Source of the DNA: Oxalobacteraceae bacterium UBA6018
Lineage (GTDB): Bacteria; Pseudomonadota; Gammaproteobacteria; Burkholderiales; Burkholderiaceae_D
Assembly: GCA_002428015.1 (NCBI GenBank)
Contig: DIZW01000115.1
Coordinates: forward strand, 7,221-62,674
Length of the DNA: 55,454 nt
Direction of reading: 5' to 3'
Shown: positions 15,285 through 24,238 of the stretch, piece by piece
How the letters are laid out: each line of letters starts with the position of its first letter
How positions within the stretch are numbered: position 1 is the first letter of the stretch
The notes under the pieces: generated by a model
Database searches by the model: none
The model's input: only the letters and a program-made list of their open reading frames with translations
What the model was told of the DNA's origin: nothing
Position numbers and translations under genes: made by a program

Positions 15285-15932
15285 TTACACGCTTTTCGGG
15301 CGGCCGGTCTTGAGCTGCGGAAGGCTGGCCAGGACTTTCTGCAAGGTCGCCATGTCGAGCTGGCTGATCAAGGCCACACCGATGCGCAGCAATTCGCTTT
15401 TCTTCACGTCGATGCCGGCCTTCAGGCAGGCTTTCTTGACGTGGCCGAGCACCGCGTATTCCGGCTCCGGCATGGTGAAGCTGTCGCGTACCAGCTTGGC
15501 CTTGCGCGGTTTTTCCTCGAGCGCCGCGCTGGCCGCCTTGCTTGCCTTCGGGGCCGCCTTAGGGGCTGCAGCCTTTGGGGCAGCTTTCGGACCAGCCTTC
15601 GTGGCCGACTTCGGGGCGGCTTTCGCGGTCGCTTTCACGGCGGCTTTCGGGGTGGCCTTGGCGCTGGCCTTCGGGCTGGCTTTCGATGCCGCTACCGGCG
15701 CGGCCTTCGGGGCTGCCTTGGCGGCCGGCTTGGCCGCTGGCGTTTTCTCGGCCGGCTGCGAAGGCGGCTTCGCGGCCGCTTCCATCGGCTTGGCGGCCGC
15801 CTTGCGGACCGGTGTCTTGACGGCGCCGCGCGCCGCTGGTGTGCTTGCCGGCATGTCCGGCGCCTTTACCGTCTTCGCCGGCGCCGCCGCGGTGATCGTG
15901 GGGTTGTTTTTCTCGGCTGCTGTCTTGGCCAT
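15285..15932 (-). CDS. Histone H1-like Ala/Lys/Pro-rich protein with C-terminal RHH-like domain
   Basis: 215 residues. Residues 1-145 are built almost wholly of Ala, Lys and Pro in KAAPKAA/KASPKA-type repeats, like the tail of eukaryotic H1 and bacterial H1-like proteins. Residues 148-215 form a compact domain (RDSFTMPEPEYAVLGHV, KKSELLRIGVALI, in part) whose strand-helix-helix pattern resembles ribbon-helix-helix DNA-binding proteins. The likely role is a nucleoid-associated protein that condenses DNA. The DNA between about 15540 and 15720 is a degenerate direct repeat encoding the tail. The 173 bases upstream hold AT-rich promoter-like sequence (AAACAGTATATACG) and no gene. Confidence 0.75.
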   Translation of the reverse strand: MAKTAAEKNNPTITAAAPAKTVKAPDMPASTPAARGAVKTPVRKAAAKPMEAAAKPPSQPAEKTPAAKPAAKAAPKAAPVAASKASPKASAKATPKAAVKATAKAAPKSATKAGPKAAPKAAAPKAAPKASKAASAALEEKPRKAKLVRDSFTMPEPEYAVLGHVKKACLKAGIDVKKSELLRIGVALISQLDMATLQKVLASLPQLKTGRPKSV

Positions 15933-16105
15933 CTCGATACTCCGTTGTTTATTTGAATAAACAGTATATACGATTTATGCGGTTAGCGCACTCATCGTGC
16001 CAGATGGCAATTCTCCAGCGCGCCGGACAGCGCGGCATTGATACGCATCAGGAATTGAACGCGTCAGCGCGACGGCGCGCGACGGCCAGGCAGCGCGAGC
16101 GCGGC

Positions 16106-17563
16106 TCAGGCGCAGCTGCGCATGCTGAAGTCGACCCCGACGTCGTCCCACCATTCCTGCTCCTTCTCCAGCCAGTAGGACAGGGTCGGGTGATGGGCCA
16201 GCCAGTCGCGCTTGATCTCAAGCTCGACCCGGTTCTTCATGCGCAGCTTGAGCTCGCCCGTTTGCGCCTCGATGCGCGCGTGCATCAGCAGCACCGCCAT
16301 GCGCAGCGCCAGCACGGCCTTGGCGAAGTCGGGATCGGCCAGTGCCTCGCTGACCTTGCGCAGGTTGCCCTTCTGCGCCAGGATCATCTTGCCCATGCTT
16401 TTCTGCTCGCGCGTGGTGAAGCCCGGCAGGTCCGCGTTCTCGACCATGTAGGCGGCGTGCTTGTGGTAGCCGGTCTGCGACAGCGCCATGCCGGTTTCGT
16501 GCAGCAGCGCGCTCCAGTGCAGCAGGCGGGTCAGGCCGTTGGAGGCCGGCTTGAGCTGGGCGTACAGCCCGTCGGCCTGCTCGGCCACGCGGGCCGCCCT
16601 GGCCTGGTCGACATGAAACCTTGCCGCCAGCGCCAGTACCGATTCGTCGCGCCGGTCGCGCTGCATGGAGCGCAGGTACAGGTCCCACATCACGCCCATG
16701 CGCAGGCCCGCCTCGACCGGGAGCATGACGCTGATGTCGAGTTCGCGCACCAGCGCGATCAGGATCGCCAGGCCGCCGATGATGGTGCCGGCGCGCTCGG
16801 GACGCAGGCCCGGCATCTCGATCCGGCTGACCTGGCCGCATTCGATGAAGCGGCGCTTGAGCGCTTCCAGGCTCACGGCCGAGAGGCGGCCGTCGCCCAG
16901 CTCGTTCTTGGCGATGATCTCGGCGATCGCGCGGATGGTGCCCGACGAGCCGTAGGCGTTCTTCCAGTACTGCGGATGGTAGGGCGGCGCGGCATCCTCG
17001 AAGTGGCTGCGCGCCGACAGGATGGCCGCCTCGTAGGAAGCCGCGTCGATGCGCCCGCTGATGAAGAACGACAGGCTTTGCTTGACGGTGCCGACGCTGA
17101 ACGACTCGACCCGCTCGATGTCCAGGCCGCGCCCGAGCGCCAGCTCGGTCGAGCCGCCGCCGATGTCGACCACCAGGCGCCGCTCGCTGGGCGCGGCCAG
17201 CGAATTGGCCACGCCCATCCAGATCAGGCGCCCTTCTTCTTCGCCGGAGATGATCTCGATCGGGTAGCCGATCGCCTGTTCGGCCGCGGGCAGGAATTCG
17301 GCGGCGTTGCGCGCCACCCGCATGGTCGAGGTGGCGACCACGCGCACGGCGTCCAGTTCGTAAGTGTCCAGGGCGGCCTTGAAGCGCGCCAGGCAGGCCA
17401 GCGCGCCCTGGCGCGCCGCGTCGGTCAGGCAACCGCGTGCGTCCAGGCCCGCGGCCAGGCGGATCGGCTCGCGCAGGCTTTTCAATACGCGGATCGTGAC
17501 GCCATCGTGCTTGCCGACGTGAAGGCGAAAACTGTTGGACCCCAGGTCGACGGCAGCAAACAT
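16106..17563 (-). CDS. ppx: Exopolyphosphatase / Ppx-GppA phosphatase
   Basis: 485-residue enzyme that releases phosphate from polyphosphate or hydrolyses pppGpp. The ASKHA core motifs are FAAVDLGSNSFRLHVG at the N-terminus, ATSTMRVA, ISGEEEGRLIW and VVDIGGGSTELALG. The C-terminal half is the helical HD-like domain (LLHETGMALSQTGYHKHAAYM). The chosen ATG has GAGG 5 bases upstream and gives the family's usual N-terminus. An ATG at 17590 with GGAGA upstream would add nine residues and is nearly as good. Confidence 0.92.
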   Translation of the reverse strand: MFAAVDLGSNSFRLHVGKHDGVTIRVLKSLREPIRLAAGLDARGCLTDAARQGALACLARFKAALDTYELDAVRVVATSTMRVARNAAEFLPAAEQAIGYPIEIISGEEEGRLIWMGVANSLAAPSERRLVVDIGGGSTELALGRGLDIERVESFSVGTVKQSLSFFISGRIDAASYEAAILSARSHFEDAAPPYHPQYWKNAYGSSGTIRAIAEIIAKNELGDGRLSAVSLEALKRRFIECGQVSRIEMPGLRPERAGTIIGGLAILIALVRELDISVMLPVEAGLRMGVMWDLYLRSMQRDRRDESVLALAARFHVDQARAARVAEQADGLYAQLKPASNGLTRLLHWSALLHETGMALSQTGYHKHAAYMVENADLPGFTTREQKSMGKMILAQKGNLRKVSEALADPDFAKAVLALRMAVLLMHARIEAQTGELKLRMKNRVELEIKRDWLAHHPTLSYWLEKEQEWWDDVGVDFSMRSCA

Positions 17564-17651
17564 ACAAGCCTCTTTCTCAATCGTTAACATGAAGGCTCTC
17601 CGGCTGCAAAATTTATCACAGTAGCAGACCCGTATGACGTCCTGATGACGC

Positions 17652-18818
17652 CTAAGCCTCCGGCAAGGTGGGGTTGGACGCCAGGACCACGCGGTTGCGG
17701 CCGCCATCCTTGGCCGCGCGCAGCGCCTCGTCGGCGCGTTTGAACAGGCTCACGCTGGTGTCGTCGGCGCGGATCACGGTCACGCCGAAGCTGGCCGTGA
17801 GCGACACCAGCGCACGCTCGGCCTTGACCGGGCTGGCCTCGATGGCGGCGCGGATGCGCTCGGCCACGAGCGCGGCCTCGGCCAGCGCGGTGCGCGGCAG
17901 CAGCAGCGCCAGCTCGACCCCGACCAGGCGCCCGAGCTGGTCGCTGTCGCGCAGCTGGCGCTTGCACACGTCGATCACGCTGCGCAGCACGACGTCGCCG
18001 GCCGGATGGCCGTAGCTGTCGTTGATGCGCTTGAACTGGTCCAGGTCGATCAGCACCAGGGCGGTCGCCAGGCCGGGCCGGCGCGCCAGCGCCAGCCACG
18101 GCGCCAGCGCCTGGAACAGGCCGCGCCGGTTGGGCAGGTCGGTCAGCGCGTCCACCACTTCCAGGCGCGCCAGCTCCTGCTGCAGCTGTTCGCGCCACAG
18201 CAGCAGGTAGCCGAAGCTGCCAAGCAGCATGAGCAGGTAGAAGGCGCCGCTGGAGAGCGCTTGCAGCAGCGAATTGCTCAGCCATCCCCAGCCGCCCGGC
18301 ATGGTCAGCACCAGCACGCCGCGCGCGGCCACCAGCAGGGCCAGCAGGCCGATCGCCAGCACCAGGAAGCGGCGCAGCATGCTGCCGTCCTTCCAGCCGG
18401 TGGCCAGCGCGCCCGCCGCCGCCAGGTAGAAGCCGCCCAGGATGAGCGAGCTGGCCACCACGCGCAGGCCGATCTGGTCGATCGCGTAGGCCGCGGTGAA
18501 GGCGGCGATGGACAGGGCCAGCAGCGGATAGATGACGCGGCGCCAGTGCGCCCGCTCGGCCGCCTGCCACAGCGCGCCCGCCTCCAGCGCCACCCCGGTG
18601 AACAACAGGGCGTAGCCGGCCGGGATGGCGATCGGGTCGGGCAGCAGCGCGTTGCCGCGGAAGTAGAGCAGCAGCCAGGCCACGGCCTGGCATTGGCGCG
18701 AGACGGCCCAGGTCGACAGTACCAGCGACTTCTTGCGTTCGAACTCGTAGAAGAACAGGGCCGCGCACAGGCTGAGGTTGCCCAGCGCGAGCGCGAAAAC
18801 CATGGTGGTGCTGTCCAT
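17652..18818 (-). CDS. Membrane GGDEF-domain protein with degenerate active site
   Basis: 388 residues. About seven hydrophobic helices span residues 5-220, followed by a GGDEF domain (DALTDLPNRRGLFQAL, VLIDLDQFKRINDSYGHPAGD). The catalytic half-site that should read GGDEF reads VGVEL near residue 298, so diguanylate cyclase activity is probably lost. The inhibitory site RxxD, five residues upstream (RDSD), is intact. It may therefore act as a c-di-GMP receptor or a pseudo-enzyme. It shares the region with an active-looking GGDEF-EAL protein at 20205. A small gene lies just upstream on the same strand (17-base gap). Confidence 0.88.
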   Translation of the reverse strand: MDSTTMVFALALGNLSLCAALFFYEFERKKSLVLSTWAVSRQCQAVAWLLLYFRGNALLPDPIAIPAGYALLFTGVALEAGALWQAAERAHWRRVIYPLLALSIAAFTAAYAIDQIGLRVVASSLILGGFYLAAAGALATGWKDGSMLRRFLVLAIGLLALLVAARGVLVLTMPGGWGWLSNSLLQALSSGAFYLLMLLGSFGYLLLWREQLQQELARLEVVDALTDLPNRRGLFQALAPWLALARRPGLATALVLIDLDQFKRINDSYGHPAGDVVLRSVIDVCKRQLRDSDQLGRLVGVELALLLPRTALAEAALVAERIRAAIEASPVKAERALVSLTASFGVTVIRADDTSVSLFKRADEALRAAKDGGRNRVVLASNPTLPEA

Positions 18819-18835
18819 CGCGGCGGCGGCCAGGG

Positions 18836-19111
18836 TCAGATTTCGTGCTCGACGTCGCTGCTGCCGTCGCCGATCTTGCTGGCCCAGGCGAGCAGGAAGT
18901 AGCCGCGCTCGTCGTCGTTGGGCGCGTCGTTCCAGAATACGATCAGGGTGCCCTTGTGATCATGGATCTGGGACACCTTTTCGACGAAGCCGGCGTTGCC
19001 GGCCTGGTCCGCGAGGGCCATCACGTAGCCGTAGACCCGGGTCAGCCGCTCGATCCGGTCCGGCTCGGTCTGGCTATTGGTGGCGGTAATGGTGGGGTGA
19101 TCTAAAAACAT
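18836..19111 (-). CDS. Conserved hypothetical small protein
   Basis: 91 residues, starting MFLDHPTITA with GGAGA as ribosome-binding site. It is acidic, with a predicted alpha-beta mix and no membrane segment or signal peptide. I recognise no domain. The longer frame to 19162 adds a Pro-rich stretch without a better start. It lies 17 bases upstream of the degenerate GGDEF gene and is probably cotranscribed with it, so a link to its signalling is possible but unproven. Confidence 0.7.
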   Translation of the reverse strand: MFLDHPTITATNSQTEPDRIERLTRVYGYVMALADQAGNAGFVEKVSQIHDHKGTLIVFWNDAPNDDERGYFLLAWASKIGDGSSDVEHEI

Positions 19112-19254
19112 GGGGTCTCCAAGAAGCGCCGCGGGCCCGGTGGGCCGGGCATGCTGGGGCATGCCGCAGCCAGCTTATCAGAAACCGGTCGCCACCAACA
19201 AGTTGCGCGGAGTGGCGGCGCCCGATATATACTGTGGCGCAGCCCAGTTTGCCT

Positions 19255-20073
19255 ATGCCGAGCGCCATGCCGCCCCCTTCCGACCCGTCGCGCCCCCGCC
19301 TGCCCTTCCCCGCGCCGCCGCCGCTGGTGCGCACCGGGAACGGGCGGCGCACCCTGGAATTTTTGGCCGGCAACGTGCAAAGCGAGATGCTGCTGGCCGA
19401 CCCCAGCGCGCTGGTGCTGGCCTACACGCGCGCCATCATGTGCTTCGCCCTGTTCGTGCCGCGCCCGCGCCATATCGTCATGGTGGGCCTGGGCGGCGGC
19501 TCGCTGGCCAAGTTCTGCCACCGCCACTTCCCGTGCGCCCGCATCACCGTGATCGAGCTGCGCGCCGACGTGATCGCGCTGCGCGCCCAGTTCGCGGTGC
19601 CGCCCGACGACGCGCGCTTCCAGGTGGTGCACGCCGACGCCGGCAGCTGGCTGGCGGGCGCGCGCGCCAGCGCCGACGTGCTCATCGTCGACGGCTTCGA
19701 CGAGGCCGGGCTGCCGCCGGCCCTGGGCAGCGCGCGTTTCTATGGCGACTGCCGGCGCGCCCTGGTCGACGGCGGCGTGCTGGTGGCGAATATCTTCAGC
19801 TACGATCCGGCCTACCCCGGCATGCTGCAGCGCCTGCGCCTGATGTTCGACGACCGCGTGTGCTGGTTCGACCAGGCGGCCGGCAACAACCGCATCCTGT
19901 TCGCGGTCAAGGCGCCGGTGCCGCTGCCGCCCGGGGCCGCCACGCCGCGCGCGCTGCGCCTGCAGGGCTGGGTGGCGCGCCGCCACGGGCTCGGCCTGGG
20001 CCTGCTCAACCGCCTGCTGGTGGGCGCCGTGGTGCGCGCGCTGGCGCGCCGGGGCCGCCCCGGCGCGCGGTAA
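19255..20073 (+). CDS. Spermidine synthase-like methyltransferase-fold protein
   Basis: 272 residues in the spermidine synthase/SpeE-like superfamily. It has a Rossmann nucleotide-binding motif (VMVGLGGGSLAKF), an acidic residue after the next strand (TVIELRADV) and ADVLIVDGFDEAGLPP, followed by the FYGDCRRAL helix. The C-terminal tail is basic. Many proteins of this type lack polyamine synthase activity, so a specific substrate is not claimed. Start choice is weak: in-frame GTG at 19234 and ATGs at 19255 and 19267 are possible, none with a clear Shine-Dalgarno. A TATA-like sequence (GATATATACTG) lies just before the GTG. Confidence 0.75.
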   Translation: MPSAMPPPSDPSRPRLPFPAPPPLVRTGNGRRTLEFLAGNVQSEMLLADPSALVLAYTRAIMCFALFVPRPRHIVMVGLGGGSLAKFCHRHFPCARITVIELRADVIALRAQFAVPPDDARFQVVHADAGSWLAGARASADVLIVDGFDEAGLPPALGSARFYGDCRRALVDGGVLVANIFSYDPAYPGMLQRLRLMFDDRVCWFDQAAGNNRILFAVKAPVPLPPGAATPRALRLQGWVARRHGLGLGLLNRLLVGAVVRALARRGRPGAR

Positions 20074-20204
20074 ACGTCTGCTGGATTGACTATTTGTGTT
20101 GCCTTGCCACAATCTATTTGGCACTTCGGCTTTTTCTGTGACACACTTGATGCCGCGTCCATCCGGTCGCCTCGCGCCTCACACCCACCATTAGGAAATC
20201 GTCA

Positions 20205-23102
20205 ATGTTGCGTCGCCGCTCGCCGTACTCCTTAGCTGTCGCGGCGGCATTGATCCTGGGCTTGGGTTGCGTTGCGACGCTGCTGCTGTTCCTCTCGATC
20301 AGCCGGCTCGAGTACGACAAGCTCAGCCTGGGCTTCCACCAGCGCGCCGACGCCCGCGTGGGCGCGCTCGCGCAGGGCCTGGACGAGGCGGTGGAGGTGC
20401 TCACCATGACCAACCAGCTGTTCGCCACGGTCCACCCGGTCACGCGCCAGCAGTTCCACGACTTCTGCGCGCCGCTGGTGCTGCGCTACCCGTTCATCAA
20501 GGCTTTCAACTTCCATCGCCAGGTTCGCGCGGCCGAACGGCCCGCGCTCGAGGCCCAGCTGCAGGCCCTGCGCCCCGGCACCGTGCTCACCGAAATGCGC
20601 GCCGGCGGGCGCATCGCCAGCGCGCCGCCGCGCCCCATGTACAGCGTGGTCGACTACCTCGAGCCGATGCGCGGCAACGAGATCGCCCTGGGCCTGAACG
20701 TGAACACCAACGCCGAGGTGGTCGGCACGCTCGAACGCGCCATCGCCAGCGGGCGCGCGGCCGCCACCGGCCTGCTCAGTCTGGCCCAGGACCGGCGGCC
20801 CCAGGGTGGAATCGAGCTCATCATGCCGGTGTACCGGGACGGCATGCCGCTTGACAGCCTGGCCGAACGCCACGCCGCCCTGATAGGCGACACGGCCGTG
20901 ATCCTGCGCGCCGGCGAACTGGTGCAAAAAATCCTCGATGCTGCCGCGCTGGGCGACAGCGCCGGCCTGACCTTGGCCGTATACGGCGCCGACCACGCTT
21001 CGCAGGCCCATCTGCTGTACGCCAGCGCCAACGTGGCCGATGCCCTGCCCGTTTCCGCCGAGCCCGCCGCTGGCGGCGTGCTCGGGCGCTGGCTCGCGTT
21101 CGACTACGCCGGCGTGACCGAGCAGCGCCTCCTGGTCGGCGGGCAGCCCTGGCACGTGGTGGTGCGCGCGGCGCGCCGCCCATTCCTGCTCGACCACCTG
21201 GGCTCGGTCTCGTCGCTGGTGGGCGGCCTGCTGTTCACCTTCCTGATGACCGCCTTCGTGCAAAGCCTGGTGCGGCGCTCGCGCCGCGTGCAGCGCCTGG
21301 TGGACGAACGCACGGCCGACCTGCAGCTGTCGAACGAGCGCCTGATCGACGACGTCGCCATGCGCCGCCAGGCCGAGCTGGCGCTGCAGCAAAGCGAGCG
21401 CCGCTTCCGCCACCTGGTAGCCATGTCGTCGGACTGGTATTGGGAGCAGGACGAGCATCTGCGCTTCGTCAACATCACCGGCGGCATCGCCGAAAAAGGC
21501 GGCCTGTCGCCCGACGCGCTGGTCGGACGCACCCGCTGGGAGTGCGTGCCTGGCCTGGCCGAGAGCGAGGCCGGGCGCGCCCACATCGCCCAGACCTTGG
21601 CGCACGAGCCGTTCGCCGATTTTGAATTCGCGCGCCCCGACGAGAACGGCGAGATGCGCTGGTATTGCATCAACGGCGAGCCGACCTTCGGCGAGGACGG
21701 CAAGTTCCTCGGCTACCGCGGCACCGGCACCGACGTGACCGCGCGCAAGCAAACCGAGCAGCGCATCCACCACGTGGCCCAGCACGACGTGCTCACCGGC
21801 CTGCCCAATCGCAGCCTGCTGCAGGACCGGCTCGGCCAGGCGGTGGCCTATTCGCAGCGCACCCTGCACCCGGTGTGGGTGATGCTGATCGACCTGGACC
21901 GTTTCAAGTTCGTCAACGACAGCATGGGCCACAAGGCCGGCGACGTGCTCTTGATGACGGTGGCGGCGCGCCTGCGCTCGGCCTTGCGCGACACCGACAC
22001 CGTGGCGCGCCTGTCCGGCGACGAGTTCGTGGTGATCCTCACCGAGCACGCCGACGAGCGCCTGTCGGCCGAGATCGTGCAGCGCCTGATGGATTCGGTG
22101 GCCCAGCCGGTCATGTTGGGCAGCAAGGAATTCTTCGTCACCTGCAGCATCGGCGTGGCGGTCTACCCGACCGACGGGGCGCCCTTCGACAGCCTGATCG
22201 AGCACGCCGACATCGCCATGTACCGCGCCAAGAAGCTGGGGCGCAACAACTTCCAGTTCTACATGCCGGCCATGAACGAGGAGGCGATGGAGCGCGTGCG
22301 CATCGAAGGGGCGCTGCGCAACGCCCTCGAGCGCAACGAATTCGTGCTGCACTACCAGCCCCAGGTGAACCTGGCCGACGGCCAGATCGTCGGCATGGAA
22401 GCCTTGATCCGCTGGCGCCATCCGGAACTGGGCATGGTGGCGCCGAACCGCTTCATCTCGGTGGCCGAGGAAACCGGCCTGATCGTGCCGATCGGCGCCT
22501 GGGTGATGCGCACCGCCTGCGCCCAGAACAAGGCCTGGCAGGACGCCGGCCTGGGGCACCTGCGGGTGGCCGTGAACCTGTCGGCGCGCCAGTTCAGCGC
22601 GCCCAACCTGGTGGCCGACATGCGCACCGTGCTGGAGCAAACCGGGCTGGCGCCATCGTGCCTGGAGATCGAACTGACCGAAAGCCTGTTCATGAGCGAT
22701 GTCACGCTGGCGGTCGAGCTGCTGCACAACATGAAGGCGCTGGGCGTGAAACTGTCCATCGACGACTTCGGCACCGGCTATTCCAGCCTGTCCTACCTGT
22801 CGCGCTTCCCGATCGACGTGCTCAAGATCGACCGCTCGTTCGTGTCCGACATCACGCGCGACGCCAACGACGCGGCCATCGTCGACTCGATCATCGCGCT
22901 GGCCCACAACCTGAAACTGGCGGTGATCGCCGAGGGCGTGGAAACGCTTGAGCAGCTCGACTACCTGCGCGAGCAAGGCTGCGACGAAATGCAGGGCTAT
23001 TTCTTCAGCCGGCCACTGCCGGCCGAGGAATTCGAACGCTTGCTGCGCGCGCGCACCTGCCTGCCCGCGTCGCTGTCCACGGTGGACGGCGTGGCCGCGT
23101 AA
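20205..23102 (+). CDS. CHASE-PAS-GGDEF-EAL cyclic-di-GMP signalling protein
   Basis: 965-residue inner-membrane sensor. A helix at 9-32, a periplasmic CHASE-type domain (about 70-290, with YSVVDYLEPM) and a second helix near 335 are followed by a coiled segment, a PAS domain (about 400-520, ending GTGTDVTARK), GGDEF (527-690) and EAL (705-945). The cyclase site reads SGDEF with an RxxD I-site (RDTD) before it. The phosphodiesterase domain has EALIRW, NLSARQF, ELTESLF, DDFGTGYSSLSYL and EGVET, all intact. Both activities look possible. The ligand of the CHASE domain is unknown. AGGAAAT precedes the ATG. Confidence 0.93.
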   Translation: MLRRRSPYSLAVAAALILGLGCVATLLLFLSISRLEYDKLSLGFHQRADARVGALAQGLDEAVEVLTMTNQLFATVHPVTRQQFHDFCAPLVLRYPFIKAFNFHRQVRAAERPALEAQLQALRPGTVLTEMRAGGRIASAPPRPMYSVVDYLEPMRGNEIALGLNVNTNAEVVGTLERAIASGRAAATGLLSLAQDRRPQGGIELIMPVYRDGMPLDSLAERHAALIGDTAVILRAGELVQKILDAAALGDSAGLTLAVYGADHASQAHLLYASANVADALPVSAEPAAGGVLGRWLAFDYAGVTEQRLLVGGQPWHVVVRAARRPFLLDHLGSVSSLVGGLLFTFLMTAFVQSLVRRSRRVQRLVDERTADLQLSNERLIDDVAMRRQAELALQQSERRFRHLVAMSSDWYWEQDEHLRFVNITGGIAEKGGLSPDALVGRTRWECVPGLAESEAGRAHIAQTLAHEPFADFEFARPDENGEMRWYCINGEPTFGEDGKFLGYRGTGTDVTARKQTEQRIHHVAQHDVLTGLPNRSLLQDRLGQAVAYSQRTLHPVWVMLIDLDRFKFVNDSMGHKAGDVLLMTVAARLRSALRDTDTVARLSGDEFVVILTEHADERLSAEIVQRLMDSVAQPVMLGSKEFFVTCSIGVAVYPTDGAPFDSLIEHADIAMYRAKKLGRNNFQFYMPAMNEEAMERVRIEGALRNALERNEFVLHYQPQVNLADGQIVGMEALIRWRHPELGMVAPNRFISVAEETGLIVPIGAWVMRTACAQNKAWQDAGLGHLRVAVNLSARQFSAPNLVADMRTVLEQTGLAPSCLEIELTESLFMSDVTLAVELLHNMKALGVKLSIDDFGTGYSSLSYLSRFPIDVLKIDRSFVSDITRDANDAAIVDSIIALAHNLKLAVIAEGVETLEQLDYLREQGCDEMQGYFFSRPLPAEEFERLLRARTCLPASLSTVDGVAA

Positions 23103-23164
23103 AAATATCCAACAGTAAATATTTTTGTGGTCACAGCACCAACAGTAGCAAAAATCGACTATGA

Positions 23165-23194
23165 TTCGTTCGCAGCGTTAACTTAGCGAACGAA
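23165..23194. promoter_or_regulatory. 30-bp dyad just before a small gene (operator or 5'-UTR hairpin)
   Basis: TTCGTTCGC (23165-23173) and GCGAACGAA (23186-23194) are a perfect 9-bp inverted repeat with a 12-base spacer. It ends 5 bases before the ATG at 23200, where a ribosome-binding site should be and none is seen. A -10-like TATGAT (23160-23165) touches its left arm. A repressor operator or a translation-blocking hairpin both fit. Confidence 0.5.
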
Positions 23195-23199
23195 CAACA

Positions 23200-23406
23200 A
23201 TGAGCGATAACACCAGCAGTAAGCGAGCGGAACGGCCAGCGGTCAAGGTCCATCCCCGCACCGATTTTCGCACCCGTGATGTTGTCAACCAAGCCATTGC
23301 CGCAGTGCCCACCCTGGGATTCCAGCAAGTGGCGGAGTTTCTCTCGGCCATGAACGTCCCGTCCGACGTCGCCATCCGCGCACTCAGCCAGCAGCGCCGC
23401 CGCTAG
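23200..23406 (+). CDS. Conserved hypothetical small protein
   Basis: 68 residues: a polar, basic N-terminus (SSKRAERPAVKVHPRTDFR), then a helical C-terminal half (VVNQAIAAVPTLGFQQVAEF) and a basic end (QQRRR). It has no cysteine, signal peptide or membrane segment. There is no Shine-Dalgarno; a perfect dyad lies directly upstream. The ORF has the GC and codon pattern of a real gene, and its length suits a small nucleic-acid- or protein-binding factor, but no function can be assigned. Confidence 0.65.
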   Translation: MSDNTSSKRAERPAVKVHPRTDFRTRDVVNQAIAAVPTLGFQQVAEFLSAMNVPSDVAIRALSQQRRR

Positions 23407-23446
23407 GGCGGGCGCGGCCCGCCGCCGCTAACTTCGCTAACTTCGC

Positions 23447-23818
23447 TTATTTGCGCACCAGCTGGGCCTCGATATCGGCCAGCGACTCGCGCCCCTTGTC
23501 GGTCACGCCGTAGCCGCCTTCGGGCAGGTCCGCGATGTGCGACTTTCTGATCAAAAACTGCGCCACGTCGGCGTCCAGCGCGGCCGCGGGATCGGCCGCC
23601 AGCGCGCGCAAGGCCAGGATACAGCGGCGCAGGAACAGCAGCTGCTGGCCTTTCTCGGTCAAGGCAACCCGCCCGTCGCGGCTGTACTGGATCATCTTCA
23701 GGCCGGCCAGGCGCTTGGCGTTGCGCCCCACGCAAGCGTTGACCCGGTCGTGCTTGGCGCCACGCTCGATGTGCTCGAGCGCATCGTATTCGTCCGTGGT
23801 CAGGTGTTCATTTTTCAT
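23447..23818 (-). CDS. Conserved hypothetical protein (winged-helix-like pattern)
   Basis: 123 residues from the ATG that begins MKNEHLTTDEYDALEHIERG. The sequence has two copies of a helix-then-GGYGVTDKG or DGRVALTEKG pattern, resembling beta-wing segments of winged-helix proteins (VALTEKGQQLL and YGVTDKGRESL). That suggests a tandem or pseudo-symmetric DNA-binding-like fold. This is from pattern only. The longer frame to 23881 includes the upstream region and lacks a better start. Confidence 0.65.
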   Translation of the reverse strand: MKNEHLTTDEYDALEHIERGAKHDRVNACVGRNAKRLAGLKMIQYSRDGRVALTEKGQQLLFLRRCILALRALAADPAAALDADVAQFLIRKSHIADLPEGGYGVTDKGRESLADIEAQLVRK

Positions 23819-23893
23819 TACCGCTTTCCATGTGTGCCGTTGATCGGCGCCCATGGTAACCGGCCCTGCCCCCGGCGGCAACCGCGCCGCGGT

Positions 23894-24031
23894 TTACTTG
23901 ATGCTCTGCAGCGCCATCCAGGCCACCACCGCGGTCGCGGCCAGCGCGAACAGGACGGCTGCCTGCACCCGTTTCGAGCCCAGCAGCGGAGCGCGGCCAA
24001 GGTGGATCTTGTTGTATAAGGTGGTGCCCAT
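23894..24031 (-). CDS. Very small single-pass membrane protein
   Basis: 45 residues with GGGGAGA ahead of the ATG. The N-terminus is short and basic (TTLYNKIHLGRAPLLGSKR), then one hydrophobic helix (VQAAVLFALAATAVVAWMAL) and the end QSIK. It is probably an inner-membrane miniprotein with the basic side in the cytoplasm. No function is known to me; it lies among several other very small genes. Confidence 0.6.
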   Translation of the reverse strand: MGTTLYNKIHLGRAPLLGSKRVQAAVLFALAATAVVAWMALQSIK

Positions 24032-24238
24032 GATGGTCTCCCCGGATGAATCAGCTGTTGATGATTCATTATAGAAACTAAGTCCGGGCGTTTTGTGTGA
24101 TGGCGAGCACAATCGACAACTTATGTAGAGTTAAAACAACACTTGTGGTCGTTCCGTCAGCCTTGCCTAACGCGCGCCGGGACCAGGCCGGCGCTGCTAG
24201 GATCGGGGGGATGTTTTCGATTACTCAAAGGAGCCACC

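Noticed and set aside
20232..22976. A 914-codon minus-strand frame opposite the GGDEF-EAL gene
   Set aside because: Antisense of a well-supported gene; the translation has no recognisable domain.
23102..23127. AT-rich AAAAATA/TATTTTT inverted repeat after the GGDEF-EAL gene as a terminator
   Set aside because: Stem is pure AT and weak; it may instead be promoter-proximal DNA of the next gene.
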